Source: Sporomusa ovata DSM 2662
Lineage (GTDB): Bacteria > Bacillota > Negativicutes > Sporomusales > Sporomusaceae
Length of the DNA: 64,000 nucleotides
Assembly: GCF_000445445.1 (NCBI RefSeq)
Contig: NZ_ASXP01000005.1
Location: 496,053 to 560,052, forward strand
Direction of reading: 5' to 3'
The stretch's first letter is position 1, and every line of letters begins with the position of its first letter. The translations under genes were made by a program, and so were the position numbers. Positions 25,949 through 36,212 of the stretch are shown here, piece by piece. Below the pieces are notes generated by a model. The model worked only from the letters and a program-made list of their open reading frames with translations, had not been told where the DNA came from and ran no database searches.

Positions 25949-28900
25949 TCATATGATTCCGTCATCATAACTCTCTGCTAATTCTTCTGTTGCCGCCACA
26001 TCCGCCTCGATTATCTTCGCAAGCAGGTCAATGCTTGGTGCCTGAAAAAGATTCGGCAAAGACAGATCCACCTGATATCGCTCCTTCAAAAGATTGATGC
26101 ATTGAATCGCCCGCAAAGAATCTCCGCCCAATTCAAAGAACCCATCGTGAATTCCGATATTTTCACAACCAAGTATCTCTTGCCAAACATTGGCTATTTT
26201 GACTTGGGTATCAGTGCAAGGTGCAACGTGCCTCCTTTTGGGCAAATACTCTTTTTCCCTGCCGAACTCCGTCAGTTTTTTCCGGTCTACTTTCCCATTG
26301 CCGGAAAGAGGCAGCTCATCTAACAACACATACGTTGCCGGCACCATATAATCAGGCAATTGGCGGCGCATTGCCGCAGACAGATTTGCAGGCTTGAATA
26401 CTCTAATCGTTTCAGGTGCCTGGGCCACTATCAAATGCTGGCCGAGTACATCCGCGCTATCACCGCTTTCTGGAAAAACCATAACCTTTGAAAATCCCTT
26501 TTCATCTAAAATCTTGCACCATTTTTCCGCCGTGATTAAGGGAAGATGGTTCGTTTTCCTGTCATCTTCAAGATGGCTGAATCCATCTTCAAAAAACCCG
26601 ACAGTGGTCAGCATTAAGCGCCGGTTACGAGTTGATTCGATGAAGACAAGCAGACCGCCGGGTGCAAGTATTTCTTTCAAGTACTCCAGAGTCGTTTCAA
26701 TGTTTCTGGCACGGTGCAACGTATTGTCCGCAATAATCACATCGAAAGAATGCGGCTCATATCCCTGCTGCAGCGGCGTTTTATTCATATCAAACAGACC
26801 GTATTCAAGGGGAGCCCTTCCCCCTAATTTCTGTCGTATTCTGTCTGTAAAGAAGGAGGACTCATCAGCATATAAGTATCCGCCTCGCCCTGCAGGCAAA
26901 AGAGATACAAGGGAACTCGTCGCGCTTCCCGCCCTCGTTCCGATTTCCAGCACCCGTAGCTCTTTTGCCAGTGGATAAGAATTCACAATGATGCTGAACA
27001 CTTTGCAGGAAAGGTCGATGTAATACTCCTTGCTAAGGTTAAACTGGCTCAAGGCTTCGGGTGTTAAAGAGGAATCTTCCGTGAGGAAAAGTTCGAGTGG
27101 ATCAATATTACCTTGTAGCAGTTCTATATATAATGAATTATCACACCGGAAAAATGCTTCGAGTGCCAGTGCCTCTTTCGATACGTTCGGGAATAAATTC
27201 AGCTTACCCGCCTGAAGTAAATCCGGCAGTTCTTTATGCAAAGAACGACGGTTCAGATAAATACCGGCTTCATTTCTTTCCAGCACCCCTTCCTCTATAA
27301 GTACATTCAGCCAGTGGAGAATCAACGTCTGGTAACGGGGATGTATCTTAAACCGGCGCATCAGTTCATCAATGGAGTATCCTTCACCTTCGCCCGCAAA
27401 AATGCCCATATCATACAACGTATTGCAAATAAACTTAAAACTTAAATGATCTGCGTAATCCATAAAAACCGAAATCGCCTTTATATCCACAGCATCCGGA
27501 ATTTGACGCGCCTGTACTTGGCAGGTGCTCTGGATTGCCTGCCACCGTGATGTGCAGACGGCAGGATCTGAGTGCTCGGTTTCAAACAAATCCGATATTT
27601 TTTCATGATCAAGAACCACATATCCCACCAGGTGTTTCTCCTCGCGTGATTCGCCCGACACGGCAACCACTGCATCTTTGACTCCGACATGACGCTTCAA
27701 CGCTGTTTCGATCTCGCCCAACTCAATTCGATGGCCCTTAATTTTTACCTGGAAGTCTTCCCTTCCCAGGAACTCTATATTGCCATCCGGCAAATAACGC
27801 CCTAAATCACCGGTACAATAGAGACGTTCACCGGTGTGGGGATGACGGATAAACTTCTCTCTGGTTTTTGTGCTATCGTTCCAGTAACCTTTGGCAAGAC
27901 CAATTCCACCAATATAAAGCTGACCCGGCACCCAAACAGGACAGTCCCTCATAAATTTGTTGAGTACATAGTAGCGCTGATTAACCATGGGACGACCATA
28001 AGGAATACTTTTCCAATCGGGATCAATTTCTTGGACCGGATACAGATTGGACCAAATAGACGCCTCCGTAGCCCCGCCCAAACCGATCACCTGCGCATCA
28101 TGAAAATGAGCTTTAATCTTATCCGGCAGTTCCAAGGGTATCCAGTCACCACTGAGCAATACTAAGCGAAGGGATTGCGGCATCACTTCGTTTCTGCCGG
28201 CAGCGTATTCCAAAAGCATCTGCATCAAGGCCGGAACCGTGTTCCATACCGTAACTTGCTCTTGCCGCATCAATGCAAGCCAATGGGAAGGATCTTTGGT
28301 TTTGTCCGCTTCCGGCATGATTATAGTTGCACCGGCTGCCAAAATGCCGAATATGTCATACACTGAAAGATCGAAATTCAAGTTGGACATGGCGAGTATT
28401 CGGTCTTCCGACCTTACGGAAAAACGCTTGTTTACATCAAGAATGGTATTGACAGCCCCCCGATGATCGATCATGACTCCTTTGGGAAAACCCGTTGACC
28501 CCGAGGTATAAATGACGTAGGCCAAATCTTCCGGTTTTCCTGCGCCATCCAATGGACTGACCGCCTTATTCCCTGGCGTTATCTGATCAATAAGCAAGCG
28601 CTCAACATCTGGCGGCCACCCAAGTCTCTCATCCAGCCGGGACTGGGTAAGAACCATCTTGACATTGCCGTCACGCAACAGCTGCCAACGTCTCTCCTCG
28701 GGATGAGCCGGATCAATAGGCAGATAAGCGGCTCCGGCCTTAAGAACCCCGAGTACCGCCACAACCTGTTCCCAGCCTTTCTCCGTTACCACTGCAACCA
28801 GTGTATTAGGCCGCGCTCCCTTTTCCCATAAGAGCTTTCCCACAGCAGCGGCACGGCAGGATAGTTCTTCATAGGTCAAAGTACGACCAGAAGCAATTAC

Positions 28901-31900
28901 TGCCGGATGTTCCGGTTGCCGGGCAGCCTGTTTTACGAATAAACTGGTGAGCGTGTCCGCCGATACAGGCGCATCCGTATTATTGGCCTCGATTCTTTTT
29001 TCCAGCCGGGGAACGGCAGCCAAGCTGGGAGTCGTCTCCTGCCACGCCGTTTCTTCGTTGGCCAGCCGCTGCAAAAGATGGCAATATGCTGCAAACATAT
29101 CATCGAGGAGTCCCTCCGGGAAAAGCCCTTCCACCGTATCCCAATTTAAGAGCAGTTCCCCGTCTTGTTCCACAACTTGATGGTCCAGCCACACTTGCGG
29201 CGTTTGCGTAATATTGTAAACAAGTTTTCCCAACCACTTTTTGTCGGGATCGTTCTGGCTCCATCGGCTGACACCCAGTGCGCTCGAAAAAACAACCGGC
29301 ATCGCTCCTCCTTGATGATCACCGTTCCGTTTCGCTAATTCGCGCTGTACTTGTACACCCCCAAAATAAGGGTGATCTAAATCCCGCCAGAGCTGTTGCT
29401 GCAAATTCCGTCCCCGTTCAAGAAATGTTTTTCCTCTTGAATTATCCACAGCCAGCAAGGTTAACGATGTAAACTCTCCTACGATATCATTCACTTGCGG
29501 ATGCACTGGCAACCGGTTATATTGTGTCAGGTTGATAGTAAACCTGGGACGCTTGCTCCAAACACCGATAATTTCAGCATAGGCCGTCAGCAGAACCCCG
29601 GAAGGAGTCAGGCCCGCCTCCGCCGACCGCTTCTTGAGCGCTTGCCAGGTTTCACAACTCAGTCTGGCAGCCAAACGGTTAAACCGCTGCCGGGAAATAG
29701 ACTCCGGATTTTGAGCCAGCGGCAACTCCGGCGCCGGTGGCAAGTCGGGCAAACGGATAAACCAATATTCCCGGTCACGTTGATATAAATCCGATTCTTT
29801 GAGCTGTTCCAGAGCCAGAACATAATCCTTGAATGACAAGTCAAGCGAAGACAGCTGGGCATCCGGCTCATGATAGAGGTGGGTCCATTCGCATAAGAGA
29901 TGAAAGATGCTCCATCCGTCAAAAATTAAGTTGTCAAAGCTGATATGAAGTCGAACCCGTTTTTCTCCAAAAAGAGACGCCCGAACATCAAACAATGGCC
30001 ACTCGTCGGCAGAAAGAACCTGATGAGACATTTCTTCCCGGATATTTTTCAGCCCACTCTCGACATCTTCAGGACCTTTTCCTCGCAAATCCAGAATTTG
30101 GATTTGATAAGGCGGAATCTGTTCCAAAATTTTCTGATTCTTGCCATCCGCCAAAATCACAACCCTCATCATGCTGTGATGATCAATTAGACGCTGCCAG
30201 GCTCTATTGAGGCGTCCAAGGTCCAAATCAATTCCTTCGATCTCAAAATAACAATGCGTGGCTACGTTTCCTAACGTATAGACGCCGCTGCGTCCGATCA
30301 AGTAGGCATGTTGAATATCGGTCAGCGGAAAAGGAAGATGCCACTGATCCGGAGCCGGAACGATTTGCGGCAAGCAAGCAATAGTATCTGATTTTTCCGT
30401 TTTTTCCCCTTTAAGAATCTGAATATGTTCAGCCAGCTTGGCAATGGTAGGGCTTTCAAATATTTTTCCCAATGACAGCTCAACCTCCAGCTCTGTGCGC
30501 ACCATGGCGCTCAGCCTGGTCGCGAGCAACGAATCGCCCCCCAATTCAAAAAAGCTGTCGGTAACATCAATCTGCTCAATTCCAAGAATTTGGCGCCAGA
30601 TAGCTGTAAGCGCTACTTCGGTCGGCGTTCGTGGAGCTGAAAAAACTTTTTCCGGTTTCACCTGTTTCACATTAGCAAGAGTTGGCAGTGCCTGCCGGTC
30701 TACCTTGCCGTTAGCTGTAAGCGGCAGTTTGCTCAAAGATATAAAAACAGACGGGATCATGTATTCGGGTAACTTTTGGCTCAAAAATACGGGTAGTTTT
30801 TCCACGAAAGCGGCCCAAAAAGCATTGGTCTTGTCCGGATCAGCGCTTTCTATTGCAAAATGAGTTGATTCGCCTTCCTGTTTAGTGACTACATAACCCA
30901 CCAGATACTTATTTCCCTGAAGCTCACCCGCTGCCGCGACCGCAGCGTCCCGCACACCCGGATGCTGCTTCAATGCCGCCTCAATCTCACCCAGCTCAAT
31001 ACGGTGGCCCCTAATCTTGACCTGAAAATCCTTGCGTCCCAAAAATTCAATATTGTCATCCGGCCAATACCGTCCCAGGTCGCCGGTTCGATACCAACTG
31101 AAACCGTTCCAGTTTATAAAACGCTCCACGGTAAGCTCCGGATCACCCCGATAGCCTTGCGCCACGCCGGCTCCGCCAATCCACAATTCTCCGGCTACCC
31201 AGTCGGGGCAATCTCTCCCTTTTTCATCCACCACCCGGTACGTCTGGTTGGCCAATGGGCGTCCATACGGGATAGATGTCCATTGCGGCGGTACCGGTAC
31301 AGTAACATCAAGAAAATTGGACCAGATGGACGCCTCTGTGGCTCCGCCCATGGCAACCAGTTGACAATGTTCAGCTGCACTTTTCAGCCGTGACGGTAAA
31401 TCCAGGCCAATCCAGTCGCCGGAAAGCATGGCCAGGCGCAACGGCAAGTTTTTTTGCCGCTCACTTTCCGCAGCTACCAGTAACATATCAAGCAAAACCG
31501 GTACAGAATTCCATATGTTAACCTGATACTTATTGAGCATCTCTAGCCAATATGTGGCATCACGGCGTGTGTCATCCGTAATCAGCACAAGTGATCCTCC
31601 CACACTCAGCAACCCGAATATGTCATAGACGGAAAGATCGAAATCCAGGGATGAAACAGACAAAACCCGGTCTGCTGGGCCGACTTTATAGCGCCGGTTA
31701 ATGTCTGAAATGGTATTCCATGCCCCATAGTGGCTGATTTCAACCCCTTTGGGTTCTCCGGTAGAGCCTGAAGTAAATATAATGTAGGCCAGACGCTCCG
31801 GCGATGTTGTAACAGGAGCGGTTAAAGGGGGTGTATCTGCGGCAGCGGTAATGTTCAGTATAGTGGTGCCGCCAGGCCATTCCAAGGTTTGCGCTCGTTC

Positions 31901-33898
31901 ATGGTCGGTAAGCACATAACGAATTACCGCTTTTTTATGAATACAATCGCGGCGGACAGATGGCTGCTCTATGCTGACCGGTACGTAACACGCCCCAATT
32001 GCCAATATGCCAAACACCGCGGCTATTTGTCCTATTCCTCGCGGCAAGGTGACAGCGACAGGGTCCCCCTCCTGTACACCTGCGTTCTTGAGGAATGCTG
32101 CCACCCGCAAGGCGTATTGGGATAACTCGCCATAGGAAAAATACCTATTGGAACTACTGTCTATGAGTGCGTTTTCTTGCGGATTCACGGCGGCAAAATC
32201 GAAAAATGAGGTATGCAAGCATTGGCTTGATTGCGGCATGGGTAATTTAACCTCTCTGTCCCGCCTTTGGCGTTGGGAAAGGGGGAGAACATCCGCCAAA
32301 GATTGCCAGTCGTTATTATCCGATACCAGCCAGTCAAGCATTTGGGTATATGCGGCAAACATTTGCTCAATCAAACCGTCGGGAAATAATTGGTCAACGG
32401 CATCCCACGCCAGTAAAAGGCCGTCATCCATTTCATATGTCTGAAAATCAAGCCATACCTGAGGAGTTTGCGAGATCATATAAGAGAGTTTGCCCAAGGT
32501 TTCACGGCATTCGGCATTTATGAACGGAGTGCCTAAATTGCATGCAAAAACGACAGGGGCAAAATTCCGCTCTCCCTGGCGGGCTCGGGCCAAATCACGT
32601 TGAACTTGTACTCCGGAATAGGCCGCATGGGCCACATCTTTATAAAATTGCGTCTGAACACTTCGCACCCGGTCCAAAAATGATTGTCGGGAGCTGCAAT
32701 CAACAGAAAGCAAAAGCAAGTTTGTAAAATCAGCGATAACATCTTCAAGGCCGGCTTCCCCGGTTTGACGATCAAACAGCGGCATATTAATGAGGAACCG
32801 CGAATTGGTGCTCCACCGGTCAAGAACTTCGGCATAAGCGGTTAAAAGCACCATTGCCGGCGTGACTTGATAAGCCGCGGACCGTTTTTGCAAAAGAGTC
32901 CAATCGTCCCTCTTGAGGAAATAATTTCTTCGCTTAAAAACAGGAGACGTTATGCTTTCCGGCTTTTCCTTTAACGGCAATCCAGGGGCCACAGGCAGTG
33001 TTGACAGACGTTGATGCCAATATTGGCCGGCTGTTTGTTGGTCTGAAATCCGGCGTTGCGCTTCTTGTTTTAAATATTCTGCGAAACTCCAGTTAACCGG
33101 TGCCGCAGGCTGGCAGCCGCGGGCATAAGCAGCGGCTAAATCCCGTAAAACGATATGCAGGCTTTGCACGTCAGCTACCAGCAAATCAATATCAAAATGA
33201 ATGCGCGTACGACCCCCGGGCAGCAAGCTGAGTTCCAAACCGGCAACTTCTCCCTGCTCCACGGCCAAACGACGATGCGATAACCGGTCACGAATATGCT
33301 CTAACTCCAGTACGAGTTTACCCTCCGGACAATGACGCAAGTCATGGGTTAACACTGCTTTGCTAAAAGGAGCAGTCAGCACTTCTTGCTGTCCGTTATC
33401 TAAGAATCTTGCCCGAAGCATGGAATGATGCGTCAGCAATTGTCCCCAGGCTGTTTCTAGACACTCAGGCTCAACGTCTTCGCCGTCTATTTCCAAATAG
33501 GCATGGCACCCGATAGCGCCAAGCGGCTGATCATCGCGCCGTCCAATCCAGTATGCATATTGCACATCCGTAAGCGGAAAGGGCCCTTTTGCGTCCTCAT
33601 CCCTTTCCAGCACTTTTACGCACTCTTTCACTGCCGAATCCGCAGTGTTGTTTTTTTGTAATAGAGACCACCAGTCGCTCAGCCTGGGAGCGGCAATTAG
33701 TTCAGCAAATGTAACTGTTGCTCCTCTTCGCCGCCACTTGTTTACCATCCTCATAATCCGTAACGAATCCAAGCCGAGTTCGATCAAATTATGATCATCA
33801 TCAAACTCTGTCGGCGTGGGCAGCATGGCCTTAATCTCCAGTTTCACTTCTTCATAGCTCAATGGAGATATATTTTTGTTATTTGACTGATTTTTCAT
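25949..33898 (-). CDS. NRPS ArCP-Cy-A-PCP-Cy-A(MT-like)-PCP, PchE/HMWP2-like
   Basis: Assembly-line enzyme of about 2650 aa. Order: aryl carrier domain (~1-90, LIELGLDSLRIMR); Cy1 from ~107 with DLLVADVQS; A1 from ~562 with FTSGSTGEPKG and no insertion; PCP1 (FFELGGDSLLATRL, ~1124); Cy2 from ~1187 with DNLIFDGWS; A2 from ~1654 with YTSGSTGFPKG; a methyltransferase-like insertion (~2105-2500) whose SAM motif reads VLEIGTRAGSATSS, i.e. the middle glycine is Arg; PCP2 (FFELGGDSLRAIQ, ~2592). A1 pocket DLSVYD/WNSVP/MLSGDW/MGGATEASIW and A2 LLSGDW/LGGATEASIW suit cysteine. AAGGAG precedes the chosen ATG by 8 bases; a GTG one codon upstream is possible. It would load salicylate and add two cyclised cysteines. 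Confidence 0.92.
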   Translation of the reverse strand: MKNQSNNKNISPLSYEEVKLEIKAMLPTPTEFDDDHNLIELGLDSLRIMRMVNKWRRRGATVTFAELIAAPRLSDWWSLLQKNNTADSAVKECVKVLERDEDAKGPFPLTDVQYAYWIGRRDDQPLGAIGCHAYLEIDGEDVEPECLETAWGQLLTHHSMLRARFLDNGQQEVLTAPFSKAVLTHDLRHCPEGKLVLELEHIRDRLSHRRLAVEQGEVAGLELSLLPGGRTRIHFDIDLLVADVQSLHIVLRDLAAAYARGCQPAAPVNWSFAEYLKQEAQRRISDQQTAGQYWHQRLSTLPVAPGLPLKEKPESITSPVFKRRNYFLKRDDWTLLQKRSAAYQVTPAMVLLTAYAEVLDRWSTNSRFLINMPLFDRQTGEAGLEDVIADFTNLLLLSVDCSSRQSFLDRVRSVQTQFYKDVAHAAYSGVQVQRDLARARQGERNFAPVVFACNLGTPFINAECRETLGKLSYMISQTPQVWLDFQTYEMDDGLLLAWDAVDQLFPDGLIEQMFAAYTQMLDWLVSDNNDWQSLADVLPLSQRQRRDREVKLPMPQSSQCLHTSFFDFAAVNPQENALIDSSSNRYFSYGELSQYALRVAAFLKNAGVQEGDPVAVTLPRGIGQIAAVFGILAIGACYVPVSIEQPSVRRDCIHKKAVIRYVLTDHERAQTLEWPGGTTILNITAAADTPPLTAPVTTSPERLAYIIFTSGSTGEPKGVEISHYGAWNTISDINRRYKVGPADRVLSVSSLDFDLSVYDIFGLLSVGGSLVLITDDTRRDATYWLEMLNKYQVNIWNSVPVLLDMLLVAAESERQKNLPLRLAMLSGDWIGLDLPSRLKSAAEHCQLVAMGGATEASIWSNFLDVTVPVPPQWTSIPYGRPLANQTYRVVDEKGRDCPDWVAGELWIGGAGVAQGYRGDPELTVERFINWNGFSWYRTGDLGRYWPDDNIEFLGRKDFQVKIRGHRIELGEIEAALKQHPGVRDAAVAAAGELQGNKYLVGYVVTKQEGESTHFAIESADPDKTNAFWAAFVEKLPVFLSQKLPEYMIPSVFISLSKLPLTANGKVDRQALPTLANVKQVKPEKVFSAPRTPTEVALTAIWRQILGIEQIDVTDSFFELGGDSLLATRLSAMVRTELEVELSLGKIFESPTIAKLAEHIQILKGEKTEKSDTIACLPQIVPAPDQWHLPFPLTDIQHAYLIGRSGVYTLGNVATHCYFEIEGIDLDLGRLNRAWQRLIDHHSMMRVVILADGKNQKILEQIPPYQIQILDLRGKGPEDVESGLKNIREEMSHQVLSADEWPLFDVRASLFGEKRVRLHISFDNLIFDGWSIFHLLCEWTHLYHEPDAQLSSLDLSFKDYVLALEQLKESDLYQRDREYWFIRLPDLPPAPELPLAQNPESISRQRFNRLAARLSCETWQALKKRSAEAGLTPSGVLLTAYAEIIGVWSKRPRFTINLTQYNRLPVHPQVNDIVGEFTSLTLLAVDNSRGKTFLERGRNLQQQLWRDLDHPYFGGVQVQRELAKRNGDHQGGAMPVVFSSALGVSRWSQNDPDKKWLGKLVYNITQTPQVWLDHQVVEQDGELLLNWDTVEGLFPEGLLDDMFAAYCHLLQRLANEETAWQETTPSLAAVPRLEKRIEANNTDAPVSADTLTSLFVKQAARQPEHPAVIASGRTLTYEELSCRAAAVGKLLWEKGARPNTLVAVVTEKGWEQVVAVLGVLKAGAAYLPIDPAHPEERRWQLLRDGNVKMVLTQSRLDERLGWPPDVERLLIDQITPGNKAVSPLDGAGKPEDLAYVIYTSGSTGFPKGVMIDHRGAVNTILDVNKRFSVRSEDRILAMSNLNFDLSVYDIFGILAAGATIIMPEADKTKDPSHWLALMRQEQVTVWNTVPALMQMLLEYAAGRNEVMPQSLRLVLLSGDWIPLELPDKIKAHFHDAQVIGLGGATEASIWSNLYPVQEIDPDWKSIPYGRPMVNQRYYVLNKFMRDCPVWVPGQLYIGGIGLAKGYWNDSTKTREKFIRHPHTGERLYCTGDLGRYLPDGNIEFLGREDFQVKIKGHRIELGEIETALKRHVGVKDAVVAVSGESREEKHLVGYVVLDHEKISDLFETEHSDPAVCTSRWQAIQSTCQVQARQIPDAVDIKAISVFMDYADHLSFKFICNTLYDMGIFAGEGEGYSIDELMRRFKIHPRYQTLILHWLNVLIEEGVLERNEAGIYLNRRSLHKELPDLLQAGKLNLFPNVSKEALALEAFFRCDNSLYIELLQGNIDPLELFLTEDSSLTPEALSQFNLSKEYYIDLSCKVFSIIVNSYPLAKELRVLEIGTRAGSATSSLVSLLPAGRGGYLYADESSFFTDRIRQKLGGRAPLEYGLFDMNKTPLQQGYEPHSFDVIIADNTLHRARNIETTLEYLKEILAPGGLLVFIESTRNRRLMLTTVGFFEDGFSHLEDDRKTNHLPLITAEKWCKILDEKGFSKVMVFPESGDSADVLGQHLIVAQAPETIRVFKPANLSAAMRRQLPDYMVPATYVLLDELPLSGNGKVDRKKLTEFGREKEYLPKRRHVAPCTDTQVKIANVWQEILGCENIGIHDGFFELGGDSLRAIQCINLLKERYQVDLSLPNLFQAPSIDLLAKIIEADVAATEELAESYDDGII

Positions 33899-33941
33899 CA
33901 CAATGACTCCTTTCCCCGGTATTGTCCCATCTTTGCTTTCG

Positions 33942-36212
33942 CTATCCTATTGCACGACTGGAAACAACCAACTGTCTGGAATAACTGCTTAACTTCTCAC
34001 GCGTCTCTTCGAGTTCCCGTGAGGGTATGGACATTTCAACAATGCCTGCTCCGGTATGGAGCCACGCACTCTTATCTTTCTGAAAAATAGTTCGCAAAAC
34101 AAGGGCGGCATCCATTACTCCGTCGCTGTCAAAAGTCATTACACAACCACTGTAGAGATTTCTGGGATGGGCCTCCAATCTTCCTATAGCATCAATGGAC
34201 TCTTTTTTAGGAATCCCTGAAGCCGTTATAGCAGGGAAAAGGGCATTAAATGCATGCCATGAGTTGCAGTCGGGTTTAAGTTTTCCTTTTAATCTGGAAG
34301 CAATATGCTGAACAGTCCCTCTATTAGCAATTGACATAAAATCACTCACTGCAATGCTTTCTGAATCACAAATGCTTTGCATCTCTTCAAACGCCAGTTT
34401 TACGGAAACCGCATGTTCTGCAATCTCTTTCGGGTCATTCAACAATTCGTCTTTAAGCCGGCTCTCTTCTTCTTCACTACCGCCGCGTGCACGTGTTCCC
34501 GCAAGCGGCTGGGTGCTTACCCAGCCTTGGCTGTCGACTTCGACAACTGTTTCCGGACTGAACCCGGCCGCATGCAAACCGCCGAAGCAAAGCAGAAATG
34601 ATCGCGCCGGAGAATTGACCTTTCTTCCCGTAATATAGCTGGCAACCATATCAAGTTCCTGATCAAGCGGGATTTTTCTGGACAAAATTACTTTTTGATA
34701 CTTGCGTCCCCGAATTTCTTGTACTGCCTCTGCCACTATTTTCATATATCCGTCAGCGTTATGCGTATTTACCCACGGCACTTCCAGTTTTCGTCCATCC
34801 ACTCTTGCGGCAAGACTCTTTACACTGCTCCTGTTATGTCCCATCTGCAATATCGCCCTTACCAGTTTGCCAAGTTCTTTAAATCGTTCATTATCCAAGG
34901 CTCTTAAAAGGATTGAGTTTGGGGTAAATCGCACTTCAACTTCAGGAATAAAGAGTTTTAAAAGGCAATTATCTTCGGACAGAAGCGGCAGTTTGTGGTG
35001 GTAACGGGCCAGTCCGAAATTTGCAGTTCCATAAGCACGCCAGTTTTTGAGCCGAACTGCTGAAAAGGCTCTGGCAATGGTTTCACTTAATAGCTCATTT
35101 TCCAACTGCAGCGATTCATTATCTGTTTTTAGTGTTGTATATTCAGAATCAACGGATACCAAGGTATGAACTCCCATCCCCAACGACAATTCTTCTTTGT
35201 TTTCGTAAAGAAGATAGGTTTCACATATTCCTGACTCGATAATCTGTGCGGCCGTTAAATGGGCATCTCCTGCAAAATCAATTGCTTCTTCAAAATAGGA
35301 TGTCGGATAATCTTCTGCTTTGCGGTCAGGTCCTGCCGCCATCGCTTTTAGTTTTGTTTTATCGACTTTGCCAACGCTGGTAAGGGGCCAACAATCTATG
35401 AGTTCGATTTGATCCGGCATTTTATAGCGCGCAACGCCCAAGTCATGTAAAAATTTATGAATGTCCGTAAGATTGATTTCTCTATTGTCGGTTATCAAAT
35501 ACGCGCAACTTCTCTCGCCAAGGTTGTCATCGGGAAGACCAATCAGGGCGGCATTTCTTATAGCCGGATGCGAGCAGAGGTAAGACTCTATTTCAGCCGG
35601 CATGATCTTTTCGCCTGCCCGGTTGATTTGCTCTTTTATACGCCCCCCGATTTGTATATTTCCCTCCGGTGTGATTCTCGCCTTATCACCGGAACGGTAA
35701 AAGCCATCAGAAGTAAAATCCTTGCGATTCTGTTCGGGCGCTCTGTAGTAACCGCGTATTGTATAAGGACCTCTCACCAAAAGTTCTCCGTATTGTCCTT
35801 GCACAACATCGTTACCGTCTTCGTCAACAATTCTTATTTCATCACCCTCCGAAATTGGCCATCCCTGACAACTGTGGATGATATGATCAGGGTCGTCAAT
35901 GGCAGTGCAGCAAATGAGGCCTTCCGCCATACCGAAAACCTGCTGCAGCCTGCATTGCATTTCCGGCATTATCCGTTTTGCAAGATTTTCATCCAGCATA
36001 GAACCACCTACCTGGAGAACTTCAAGGCTCGAGATGTCGTTAGAGTTATCCCATTCCAGAACCTCAAGCAACAGATTTACCATCGCAGGAACAAGAGCGG
36101 TTATTGTCACCCTCTCTTTCTCAATAAGCGGGAACGCTTCATCAGAGCTTGTGGTTTTGCACAAGACGACCTTGCCGCCGACCGACAGGGTCCCCAGAAC
36201 TCCAGGCAGCAA
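33942..36212 (-). CDS. salicylate-AMP ligase C-terminal part fused to salicylate synthase (Irp9/YbtS/MbtI-like)
   Basis: Residues ~1-290 continue an aryl-AMP ligase (GMAEGLICCTAIDDPD, YRSGDKARITPEGNIQIGGRIKEQINRAGEKI, MPDQIELIDCWPLTSVGKVDKTKLKA with the catalytic Lys). From ~300 a chorismate-utilising domain follows: YQKVILSRKIPLD, PARSFLLCFGG, TQPLAGTRARGG, LLNDPKEIAEHAVSVKLAF, NRGTVQHIASRLKG, LFPAITASGIPKKESI, RNLYSGCVMTF. This is closest to salicylate synthases that convert chorismate to salicylate. In yersiniabactin these are two separate proteins (YbtE, YbtS). The ligase N-terminus lies in the other frame (36107-36922); one base is missing near 36205. Confidence 0.88.
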   Translation of the reverse strand: MLPGVLGTLSVGGKVVLCKTTSSDEAFPLIEKERVTITALVPAMVNLLLEVLEWDNSNDISSLEVLQVGGSMLDENLAKRIMPEMQCRLQQVFGMAEGLICCTAIDDPDHIIHSCQGWPISEGDEIRIVDEDGNDVVQGQYGELLVRGPYTIRGYYRAPEQNRKDFTSDGFYRSGDKARITPEGNIQIGGRIKEQINRAGEKIMPAEIESYLCSHPAIRNAALIGLPDDNLGERSCAYLITDNREINLTDIHKFLHDLGVARYKMPDQIELIDCWPLTSVGKVDKTKLKAMAAGPDRKAEDYPTSYFEEAIDFAGDAHLTAAQIIESGICETYLLYENKEELSLGMGVHTLVSVDSEYTTLKTDNESLQLENELLSETIARAFSAVRLKNWRAYGTANFGLARYHHKLPLLSEDNCLLKLFIPEVEVRFTPNSILLRALDNERFKELGKLVRAILQMGHNRSSVKSLAARVDGRKLEVPWVNTHNADGYMKIVAEAVQEIRGRKYQKVILSRKIPLDQELDMVASYITGRKVNSPARSFLLCFGGLHAAGFSPETVVEVDSQGWVSTQPLAGTRARGGSEEEESRLKDELLNDPKEIAEHAVSVKLAFEEMQSICDSESIAVSDFMSIANRGTVQHIASRLKGKLKPDCNSWHAFNALFPAITASGIPKKESIDAIGRLEAHPRNLYSGCVMTFDSDGVMDAALVLRTIFQKDKSAWLHTGAGIVEMSIPSRELEETREKLSSYSRQLVVSSRAIG

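Noticed and set aside
18027..33898. A polyketide synthase module as in HMWP1 of yersiniabactin
   Set aside because: No ketosynthase, acyltransferase or ketoreductase motif occurs; all modules are Cy-A-PCP.
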